A DNA stretch of 64,000 bases. Origin: Arthrobacter sp. AK04 (GTDB taxonomy: Bacteria; Actinomycetota; Actinomycetes; Actinomycetales; Micrococcaceae). The notes beneath the pieces were generated by a model, which did not search any database, was not told where the DNA came from, and saw only the letters and a list, made by a program, of their open reading frames with translations. Within the stretch, counting starts at the first letter, position 1. Every line of letters starts with the position of its first letter. The position numbers and the translations under genes are program-made. Below, in pieces: positions 16,571 through 22,825 of this stretch. The stretch lies in assembly GCF_021129155.1 (NCBI RefSeq), contig NZ_JAJOMC010000002.1, positions 1 through 64,000 on the forward strand, given 5' to 3'.

Positions 16571-17796
16571 CAGACTTTCTCCAGCAGCATGGCCGTGCCC
16601 TGGCCCACGCCGATGCACATGGTGGCGAGGCCCATTTTGGCGTCCTCGCGCTCCATCCGGCCCAGCAGGGTGATGGCGAGCCGCGAGCCGCTGGAACCGA
16701 GCGGGTGCCCCAGGCTGATGGCACCGCCGTCGTTGTTTACAACGTCCGGGTCCAGGCCCAGGCGCCGGATGCAGGCGAGGGACTGCGTGGCAAAGGCTTC
16801 GTTAAGTTCGACGGCGCCGAGGTCACCTACGCTGTAGCCGCTCCGCTTCAGCACTTTCTGGGTGGCGGGGACGGGGCCGATGCCCATGATTTCCGGCTCG
16901 CAGCCGGCGGAGGCGCCGTCGATAATGCGTGCGCGGGGCGTCAGGCCAAGCCTTTCGATGGCGGCTTCGGAGGCCACGATGATGGCCGATGCGCCGTCGT
17001 TCAGCGTTGAGGAGTTGCCTGCGGTGACCACGGAACCTCCGTGCGTGACGGGCTTCAGTCCGGCGAGGACGTCCATGGTGGTGCCTTCGCGGGGGCCCTC
17101 ATCCGTGTCCACCACGGTCTCGGACTTGCGGGTCCTGACGGTGACGGGGACGATCTCGTCCTTGAACCGGCCGGCGGCGATGGCCGCGAGCGACCGTTCG
17201 TGCGACCGGACGGCGAAGGCGTCGGCGTCCTCGCGGGAGATGTTGTCCACGCGGGCCACTTCCTCGGCGGTCTCCGGCATGGAGTAGGTCATTTTGCCGT
17301 CGCGGGAAAGCTCGCCCTTCTGGAACCGCGGATTGGCGAACCGCCAGCCGATGGACGTGTCAAAGATGGCGCCCGGCTTTGCGAAGGCCGCGGCGGGCTT
17401 TTCCTGCACCCAGGGCGCGCGGCTCATTGATTCCACGCCGCCGGCTATGACGATGTCCGCGGCACCCGACTTGATCATCTGGCTGGCCATGATGATGGCG
17501 CTCAGTCCGGACGAGCACAGCCTGTTGACGGTGATCCCCGGGATATGGAGGGACAGCCCGGCCAACAGGGTGGCCATGCGGGCCACGTTGCGGTTTTCCT
17601 CGCCGGCACCGTTGGCGTTGCCCAGGATGACCTCGTCGATGCTGTCCGGGTCCAGGCCCGCCCGGCCGACCGCCTCCCGGAGCACCAGAGCGGCGAGGTC
17701 ATCGGGACGGACGGAGGAGAGGCTCCCGCCGTACCTGCCCACCGGCGTTCGTACCCCGCCAACAAGGAAAGCCTGCGGACCTGCGGTTGCAGCCAT
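16570..17796 (-). CDS. paaJ: 3-oxoadipyl-CoA/acetyl-CoA thiolase
   Basis: 408-aa thiolase with the acylated Cys94 (NRLCSSGLSA), His364 (GHPLGSSG) and Cys394 (MCIGVGQGTA). It cleaves 3-oxoadipyl-CoA to succinyl-CoA and acetyl-CoA, and 3-oxo-5,6-dehydrosuberyl-CoA in the paa route. The start is ATG 17796 (MAATAGPQA) with AAGGGTG upstream; an ATG at 17883 would translate the operator. It heads the paaJ-paaG-paaH operon. PcaF of protocatechuate degradation is the alternative name, but the operator ties it to paa genes. Confidence 0.9.
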   Translation of the reverse strand: MAATAGPQAFLVGGVRTPVGRYGGSLSSVRPDDLAALVLREAVGRAGLDPDSIDEVILGNANGAGEENRNVARMATLLAGLSLHIPGITVNRLCSSGLSAIIMASQMIKSGAADIVIAGGVESMSRAPWVQEKPAAAFAKPGAIFDTSIGWRFANPRFQKGELSRDGKMTYSMPETAEEVARVDNISREDADAFAVRSHERSLAAIAAGRFKDEIVPVTVRTRKSETVVDTDEGPREGTTMDVLAGLKPVTHGGSVVTAGNSSTLNDGASAIIVASEAAIERLGLTPRARIIDGASAGCEPEIMGIGPVPATQKVLKRSGYSVGDLGAVELNEAFATQSLACIRRLGLDPDVVNNDGGAISLGHPLGSSGSRLAITLLGRMEREDAKMGLATMCIGVGQGTAMLLEKV

Positions 17797-17852
17797 GGAA
17801 ACACCCTTCACGCGATAAACAGCACTGTCATCAGCGGCCGGCAGATTACCAC

Positions 17853-17874
17853 TTACCGACCGTTCGTTCTGTAA
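17853..17874 (-). promoter_or_regulatory. TetR-type operator (site 3) before paaJ
   Basis: A 22-bp inverted repeat with half-sites TTACCGACCGT and TCGTTCTGTAA (8 of 11 symmetrical), 56 bp before the thiolase start. Same length and same ends as sites 1 and 2. Confidence 0.7.
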
Positions 17875-17940
17875 ATAGTACACGGGAGGGTGTGCCGTGG
17901 ATACGGGGGCCTCCCGGTGTTCAGGCCCCGCGGACGGGCC

Positions 17941-18618
17941 TCAGAGGACCTTGAGCCCCACATGGGCTGCCAGCAGGGGCGCCAGGAGGGCAAGCTGGAC
18001 GTCGTCGATGACCACGCCGCCAAGACTGCCGAGTCCACTGATCCCCCTCAGCTCCGTGCCGCGAATGTCAAAGTCCTGGAGCTTGGCCCCGGTGAAGTCC
18101 AGGGATCCGATGGTGCAGTTCTTCAATGCCACCCGCGTTCCAATGGCGGAGCCGAGGTCCAGTTCATTGATGATGCAGTCGCTGATCAGGACGTCGGTGA
18201 GTTTGGCACCCCGGAGGTTCAGGAAGTCGAGTTTGCCGCCGTCGATGCGGACCGACTGCCAGCCGCTCTCATACAGTTCGGCAGAACCCAGGCGGGCATT
18301 CCGGATCTCAACCTCCCGCCACATGGAACGGGCCGCCAGGAAAACCGGCGCGTACAGTTCCTCCAGGATGCAGTCGCGGAACGTGGATCCGCGCAGCTGG
18401 GCCTCGTTGAAGGCCGCTCCCTGAAACTCGCAGTCGATGAAGTCCGCGCCGCCCAGGTCGAGCCCGTCGGCCGCCACGCGGCTGTACCGCGCGCCGTCGT
18501 ACCGCCCGCCGCGCTGGAAGTCCGGCTCAGCGACGTCGGTCAGGTTCTCGAGCCGGACAGGTGTGAGGCGCGGTGCGGCGACGCCGGGAGCTGCTGCCCG
18601 TGGGACGCGCGGGGCCAC
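17941..18618 (-). CDS. Pentapeptide-repeat protein
   Basis: 225 aa. Repeats in the A(D/N)LXX manner run from about residue 40 to 190 (DGLDLGGADFIDCEFQGAAF, LDFLNLRGAKLTDV, LDFTGAKLQDFDIRG), predicting a right-handed quadrilateral beta helix. The GTG start shares a base with the preceding stop (TAGTG), so it is coupled to the SRPBCC gene. Some pentapeptide proteins protect gyrase from quinolones, but nothing here shows that. Confidence 0.85.
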   Translation of the reverse strand: MAPRVPRAAAPGVAAPRLTPVRLENLTDVAEPDFQRGGRYDGARYSRVAADGLDLGGADFIDCEFQGAAFNEAQLRGSTFRDCILEELYAPVFLAARSMWREVEIRNARLGSAELYESGWQSVRIDGGKLDFLNLRGAKLTDVLISDCIINELDLGSAIGTRVALKNCTIGSLDFTGAKLQDFDIRGTELRGISGLGSLGGVVIDDVQLALLAPLLAAHVGLKVL

Positions 18619-19076
18619 TAGATGGATTCCGCCTTGGCCGCTATGTCCGCCAGGTCCCTGCGGAGCGCTTTCCGGGTGGCCGCCATTGCCATCTTGCCGA
18701 AAATTGCCATCATGACGCGGGTTGCGGCGCTGGGCTTGTGCATCTCTCCCCCGAACGTCACGCTGAGGTCCGTGCCGCCGTCGCGCGGGGAAAGGCTGAA
18801 CCGGGTGCTGTAGTCGGCGCCGCCCTGGACGGCCTTCACGGTGGTGCCGCGCTGCGGCTCGGCCTGCGCCACCCACATCTCCACCGTCTCGGACCTGCCC
18901 ATCATCTTCCGGGTCTCCTTCCAGCGCGTTCCTTCCCCGTACGGGCCGTCCGTCAGCAGCTGGACGGACTCCACGCCGGTCAGCGTGGTGGCCGAGCCGG
19001 GAATGTCCGTAATGACGGACCATACTTTTTCGGGCGACGCATGGATGTGCTGGCTGAGGCTGATGCTGTGGTCCAT
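18618..19076 (-). CDS. SRPBCC-family protein (polyketide cyclase/START-like)
   Basis: 152 aa. HIHASPEKVWSVITDIPGSA and DGPYGEGTRWKETRKMMGR are typical of the helix-grip fold, which binds hydrophobic ligands. ATG 19076 sits 7 nt behind TAGGCT (leaderless), which excludes the in-frame start at 19127. It is coupled to the pentapeptide-repeat gene downstream. Ligand unknown. Confidence 0.85.
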   Translation of the reverse strand: MDHSISLSQHIHASPEKVWSVITDIPGSATTLTGVESVQLLTDGPYGEGTRWKETRKMMGRSETVEMWVAQAEPQRGTTVKAVQGGADYSTRFSLSPRDGGTDLSVTFGGEMHKPSAATRVMMAIFGKMAMAATRKALRRDLADIAAKAESI

Positions 19077-19083
19077 GGCTTTG

Positions 19084-19089
19084 AGCCTA
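19084..19089 (-). promoter_or_regulatory. -10 box of a leaderless gene (SRPBCC)
   Basis: TAGGCT, 7-nt spacer, then the ATG at 19076. Confidence 0.6.
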
Positions 19090-19155
19090 GCCGCGGAGCC
19101 GTGCAATCGACAGAACCACGGCGCCACCGGCGACTTGTGGGGGACTTGAATTAGT

Positions 19156-19165
19156 AAGCATGCTT
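19156..19165. promoter_or_regulatory. AAGCATGCTT palindrome before csbD-like gene
   Basis: A perfect 10-bp palindrome 50 bp before the CsbD-like start, in the AT-richest stretch nearby. It is a candidate operator for a stress-linked promoter. Confidence 0.4.
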
Positions 19166-19215
19166 CGTGTTAGTGTGAAAATGTTCGATCACCGGAAACG
19201 AAAGGAGCCACCATC

Positions 19216-19392
19216 ATGGGCCTCGGAGACAAGATCAGCAACGCAGCGGAAGACATGGGCGGCAAGGCCAAGGAAGCGGCCGGCAACGCCACCGACAATG
19301 ACCGGCTGAAGGCAGAAGGCCAGGCCGACCAGGTCAAGGCCGACGCCAAGAAGGTCGGCGAGAACGTCAAGGACGAGTTCAAGCGCGACTAG
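19216..19392 (+). CDS. CsbD-family stress protein
   Basis: 58 aa, Lys/Ala/Asp-rich amphipathic helix: MGLGDKISNAAEDMGGKAKE, later GNATDNDRLKAEGQADQVKA. The GxxKEAAGxxTxxxxLxAEGxxDQ pattern is the CsbD signature; family members rise under general stress in many bacteria. GAAAGGAG stands 10 nt before the ATG. A strong hairpin follows, so it is a single-gene unit. Confidence 0.92.
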   Translation: MGLGDKISNAAEDMGGKAKEAAGNATDNDRLKAEGQADQVKADAKKVGENVKDEFKRD

Positions 19393-19436
19393 GTTTTCCT
19401 GCGCCGTCCGGCTTGGCCGGAGGCAGGCAGGGCGAA

Positions 19437-19466
19437 CGGCGGCGGATCCCTTTGGATCCGTCGCCG
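19437..19466 (+). terminator. Hairpin terminator after csbD-like gene
   Basis: 13-bp stem with one G-T pair (CGGCGGCGGATCC against GGATCCGTCGCCG) around a cttt loop, 45 nt after the stop. Confidence 0.75.
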
Positions 19467-19507
19467 CTCTGCTTGTCCGCGGGCTTCCCCGCCCCCACCT
19501 TCATCGA

Positions 19508-19557
19508 TTGCTCCAATACTGCCGTTTTGGGGCGCCATAACGGCAGCTACGCAGCAA
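19508..19557. repeat. Imperfect palindrome between csbD-like gene and dinB
   Basis: CTGCCGTT / AACGGCAG (19519-19526, 19539-19546) with an outer TTGCT / AGCAA (19508-19512, 19553-19557). It lies just past the dinB stop on the minus strand and could end that transcript, though no T-run follows. Confidence 0.5.
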
Positions 19558-19569
19558 CCGATGGAGCCG

Positions 19570-20640
19570 TCACCATCCGCTGCGGGTGGGTGTGTGCCCC
19601 TGCCGGGAATCCTCGGGCATCGTCATTTCGGCGCGCAGCCCCAGGAGCCGGATGGGGCGCCCCGGCTCGATTTTCACCGCAAGGTCCAGGGCACGCGCCA
19701 GCACTTCCGCGGGGTCCGAGGTTTCCGGGATCTTCCGGGCGTACGTCTTGGTCAGGAACGGCGCGTAGCGGACCTTGAGCGTCAGTCCGATCACCGGCCG
19801 CCCCTCGGCAGCGACATCCGCCAGGACGTGCGCCGCCAGTTCCCTGACAGCGTCCTCAATCTGCCCGGACCCGGTCAGATCCTGCTGGAACGTGGTTTCC
19901 CGGCTGTGCCCGCGCGCCACCCATGGTGTGTCATCGACTGTTCGCGAGCCGTCACCGCGCCCCAGCTGCGCGTACCAGGGCCCCATCTTCGGACCGAACT
20001 CCGGGACCAGGTCATTGGGTTTGGCCGCTGCAAGCTGGGCGACGGTCGCGATGCCGAGCTTCGCAAGGCGGGCCGACACCTTCGTCCCCACGCCCCAGAG
20101 CTCAATCGTCGGCCGGCTCCCCATGACCTCCAGCCAGTTGCCTTCCGTGAGCCGGAAGACTCCGGCCGGTTTGCCAAACGTCGTGGCCACCTTGGCGCGG
20201 ACCAGGGTGTCGCCGATGCCCACGCTGCAGTGCAGCCGGGTCTCCTTCAGGACGTCGTGCTGCAGCCGGCGGGCATAGGCCTCCGGATCTTCGGCCTGGA
20301 TCCCAACAAATGCTTCATCCCAGCCGAGCACCTGCACCGTGGCGCCCGGTTGCGAGCGCAGCACCGCCATGACTTGTTCGGACGCCGCGAGGTAGGCCTC
20401 CTGGTCTACGGGCAGGATGACGGCGTCCGGCACCTTCCGTGCGGCGATGCGCAGGGGCATCCCGGAGCCGACGCCATAGGCCCGTGCTTCATAGGACGCC
20501 GTGGACACCACGGCCCGCTCGGTGGGATCCCCGCGGCCGCCGACAATCACCGCCTTGCCCGCGAGCTCTGGCCGCCGGAGCACCTCGACGGCGGCGATGA
20601 ACTGGTCCAGATCCACATGCAGCACCCACGGTTCGTCCAC
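19570..20640 (-). CDS. Y-family DNA polymerase (DinB type) with altered steric gate
   Basis: 356 aa translesion polymerase. The metal ligands are Asp10 (HVDLDQF) and Asp108-Glu109 (GWDEAFVG). The helix-hairpin-helix ELWGVGTKVSARLAKLGI and a little-finger domain follow. GTG 20640 lies 6 nt behind CAGACT, supporting this start. In most DinB proteins the residue after the conserved Phe of DxDxFF is a second aromatic, the steric gate excluding ribonucleotides. Here it is Ile15, as in the mycobacterial DinB2 class where Leu replaces it and ribonucleotides are accepted. The C-terminus has no clear beta-clamp motif. Confidence 0.9.
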   Translation of the reverse strand: MDEPWVLHVDLDQFIAAVEVLRRPELAGKAVIVGGRGDPTERAVVSTASYEARAYGVGSGMPLRIAARKVPDAVILPVDQEAYLAASEQVMAVLRSQPGATVQVLGWDEAFVGIQAEDPEAYARRLQHDVLKETRLHCSVGIGDTLVRAKVATTFGKPAGVFRLTEGNWLEVMGSRPTIELWGVGTKVSARLAKLGIATVAQLAAAKPNDLVPEFGPKMGPWYAQLGRGDGSRTVDDTPWVARGHSRETTFQQDLTGSGQIEDAVRELAAHVLADVAAEGRPVIGLTLKVRYAPFLTKTYARKIPETSDPAEVLARALDLAVKIEPGRPIRLLGLRAEMTMPEDSRQGHTPTRSGW

Positions 20641-20646
20641 AGGCCC

Positions 20647-20652
20647 AGTCTG
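20647..20652 (-). promoter_or_regulatory. Possible -10 box of leaderless dinB
   Basis: CAGACT, 6-nt spacer, then GTG at 20640. The first base departs from TAnnnT, so this is weaker than the others. Confidence 0.4.
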
Positions 20653-20689
20653 CCCCCGCCGGAGCGCTCGGCACCACCCGTCGTAGACG

Positions 20690-20765
20690 CTCCAGCCCGG
20701 TTTTGCGCGGTAAAGCCGATGAAAGGGCAGGAGATATGCGGGACCGGCCGGCAAAAGTGGGCTGG
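20690..20765. repeat. Palindromic intergenic element, copy 2
   Basis: Arms CCAGCCCGGTTTTGC (20692-20706) and GCAAAAGTGGGCTGG (20751-20765) pair at 13 of 15 positions. The left arm repeats TCCAGCCCGGTTTTG of the element at 2361-2438; the overall size (76 and 78 bp) is nearly equal, while the interiors differ. Confidence 0.65.
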
Positions 20766-20781
20766 CCTGGCCGGGAGAAAC

Positions 20782-20821
20782 CGACGGCGGGACTCCCCTC
20801 CCAAGGGGTGTCCCGCCGTCG
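20782..20821 (-). terminator. Strong hairpin terminator of the permease gene
   Basis: A 12-bp perfect stem (20782-20793 with 20810-20821) continues, after a T-T mismatch, into CCCC/GGGG. It begins 23 nt after the permease stop on the minus strand. Confidence 0.8.
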
Positions 20822-20843
20822 TCCGAACTGCTTGGGCGGACCG

Positions 20844-22304
20844 TCAGCTGTACAGGGCGTTCTTCGGTTCGTTGGCCCTGACCTTCTGCCAGCCCAGCCA
20901 CAGGAGCAGGGCGAAGAACGGGATGGTGGCCAGGGTCCACAGGCCCAGGTGGAACACCTCGCCGGTCTTGCTGGTCATGGTGTCGAAGCCGATCAGCACC
21001 GTGATGGCCAGGAGGGCAACCAGGCCAACCCAGCTGCTGGCAGCGCCGCCCGGCGCGGGCAGGGAGGAGACATTGCCCTTCTTCTTGCGCAGGGCGATCT
21101 GGCTTGCGAAAATGGCACCCCAGGTGAAGATCACGCCGATGGATGCCGAGTTCAGCGCCAGGTCGAAGGCGTGCGAACCGCCCAGCCAGATGTTGAGCAT
21201 GATGCCCGCCAGGTAGACCGCGCCGATGGCCAGGATGGCGGCGTACGGCACGTGGTTCTTGGACATCCTGGTCAGCCATTCCGGTGCGTGCCCGTTGTTG
21301 GCCATGGTCCGGAAGATGCGGCCGATCGAGTACAGGCCGGAGTTGCAGGAGGACAGCGCCGCGGTAATGACGATCATGTTCATGACATCGCCCATCCAGC
21401 CGAGGCCCATCTGGCCGAATACGGTAACGAACGGCGAGGTGCCGGCCACGTACTGGTCCGACGGCAGCAGCATGGCCAGGAGGGTCACGGAGCCGACGTA
21501 GAACACCACAATGCGGAACACCACGGCGCGGATCGCCTTGGGCACTTCCTTGGCCGGGTCCTGCATTTCACCGGCCGTGATCCCCACCAGCTCAATGCCG
21601 TTGTAGGCGAAGATCACGGCGTTCAGGACCAGGATCATCACCAGGGCACCCTTGGGGAACATCCCGCCTTCTGCTGCGAAGAGGTTGCTGACCGATGCGT
21701 TGCCGTCGCCCACCTGGGCATTGGTGATAACCATGAAGGTGCCCACGGCCAGGAAGATCACAATGGCGCCCACCTTGAGGCAGGAGGCCCAGAACTCGAA
21801 CTCGCCGAACGCCTTGACGCTCATGAGGTTGACGCCCACCAGGAGCAGCAGCGCGGCGATGGCGGACAGCTCAACGGGCACGTTGGGGAAGAAGAACTGG
21901 AAGTAGAGGCCAATGGCGATGAGCTCTGCAATGCCGGTCATGGCCCAGTTGATGAAGTACATCCAGCCGGAGAGGTAGGCGCCCTTTTTACCGAACATTT
22001 CGCCGGCGTAGCTCACGAACGAACCCGACGTCTGGCGGTACATGATGAGTTCGCCAAGGGCGCGCATCAGCAGGTAGGCGATGACGCCGGCGATGGCGTA
22101 GGAGAAGATCAGGGCCGGGCCCGTGGAGGCCAGGCGGCCGCCTGCACCCATGAAGAGGCCGACGCCGATGGCACCGCCCATGGCGATCATGGTGACCTGG
22201 CGCCCGCTTAGGGACTTCTTGTAGCCCTCGGCGCTGAGGGTGGGGTCGACGGCGGTGGATGGTGCCGTGGGGTTGTGGACATCTGCGGGGGTACTTTGAG
22301 GCAC
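20844..22304 (-). CDS. Amino-acid permease, probable L-asparagine permease type
   Basis: 486 aa APC-superfamily (AAT) symporter with about 12 membrane helices. MGGAIGVGLFMGAGGRLAST in helix 1 and MRALGELIMYRQTSGSFVSY are the conserved blocks. SGWMYFINWAMTGIAEL is closest to AnsP. GTG 22304 (VPQSTPAD) has AAGGA 5 nt upstream; an in-frame ATG at 22391 would translate an inverted repeat. Substrate by family resemblance only; GABA or other neutral amino acids are possible. Confidence 0.88.
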   Translation of the reverse strand: MPQSTPADVHNPTAPSTAVDPTLSAEGYKKSLSGRQVTMIAMGGAIGVGLFMGAGGRLASTGPALIFSYAIAGVIAYLLMRALGELIMYRQTSGSFVSYAGEMFGKKGAYLSGWMYFINWAMTGIAELIAIGLYFQFFFPNVPVELSAIAALLLLVGVNLMSVKAFGEFEFWASCLKVGAIVIFLAVGTFMVITNAQVGDGNASVSNLFAAEGGMFPKGALVMILVLNAVIFAYNGIELVGITAGEMQDPAKEVPKAIRAVVFRIVVFYVGSVTLLAMLLPSDQYVAGTSPFVTVFGQMGLGWMGDVMNMIVITAALSSCNSGLYSIGRIFRTMANNGHAPEWLTRMSKNHVPYAAILAIGAVYLAGIMLNIWLGGSHAFDLALNSASIGVIFTWGAIFASQIALRKKKGNVSSLPAPGGAASSWVGLVALLAITVLIGFDTMTSKTGEVFHLGLWTLATIPFFALLLWLGWQKVRANEPKNALYS

Positions 22305-22351
22305 AACTGTTCCTTGTGGGTTGGCGGGTTGGCCGCATCCGGGACACAGAT

Positions 22352-22409
22352 GATTCCGCACACAAAATTCGGGTATCTGCCTCCTGGGCATCCGAATGTG
22401 AGCGGAATC
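22352..22409. promoter_or_regulatory. Inverted repeat between nirD and the permease
   Basis: GATTCCGC.CACA..TTCGG (22352-22372) is mirrored at 22392-22409 with one mismatch and a 3-nt bulge. It lies 48 bp before the permease start and 70 nt past the nirD stop. It could terminate the nir operon or act as permease operator. Confidence 0.5.
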
Positions 22410-22478
22410 TCTCGTGGCGCCGAAGCTCGCGCGGCTCGTCTATCTTACAAGACGCGCTGCAGTGCTACGTGACCCGCA

Positions 22479-22814
22479 CTACACCTGCCCTTTCTCGAGC
22501 ACCAGGTTCCGTTCACCGTCCACGCTCACGCGGTAGGCCCGCAGCGGCTCGGCGCCGGTGGTGGAGCAGCCGCTGGCCAGGTCGAACGCGTGCTGGTGCA
22601 GCGGGCAGATCACCTGCTGGCCGTCGATGGTGCCGTCCGCGATGGGGCCGCCCCGGTGCGGGCAGACTGCTGCGAGCGCCCGCACGGTTCCGTCCCGGAG
22701 CCGGAACACGGCCACCTGTTCACCGCCCACCGCGAACGCCCTGCCCTCGCCCAGCGGGATCTGGTCCACGGGGCCAAGGGCGTGGGACGTTGTGGCTGGT
22801 CCGGGGACACTCAT
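22479..22814 (-). CDS. nirD: Nitrite reductase small subunit (Rieske-type)
   Basis: 111 aa. A Rieske-like fold with CPHRGG and CPLHQHAFDL (CxH...CxxH), which would hold a [2Fe-2S] cluster; enteric NirD lacks these residues, whereas many actinobacterial NirD proteins keep them. It partners NirB in NADH-dependent reduction of nitrite to ammonium. ATG 22814 lies 11 bp after the nirB stop. A longer in-frame start would overlap nirB and is less likely. Confidence 0.92.
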   Translation of the reverse strand: MSVPGPATTSHALGPVDQIPLGEGRAFAVGGEQVAVFRLRDGTVRALAAVCPHRGGPIADGTIDGQQVICPLHQHAFDLASGCSTTGAEPLRAYRVSVDGERNLVLEKGQV

Positions 22815-22825
22815 TGCACCGGCGT

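Noticed and set aside
17941..19023. Long minus-strand frame as one 360-residue pentapeptide protein
   Set aside because: Its first 135 codons overlap the SRPBCC gene in another frame; the real start is the GTG at 18618 coupled by TAGTG.
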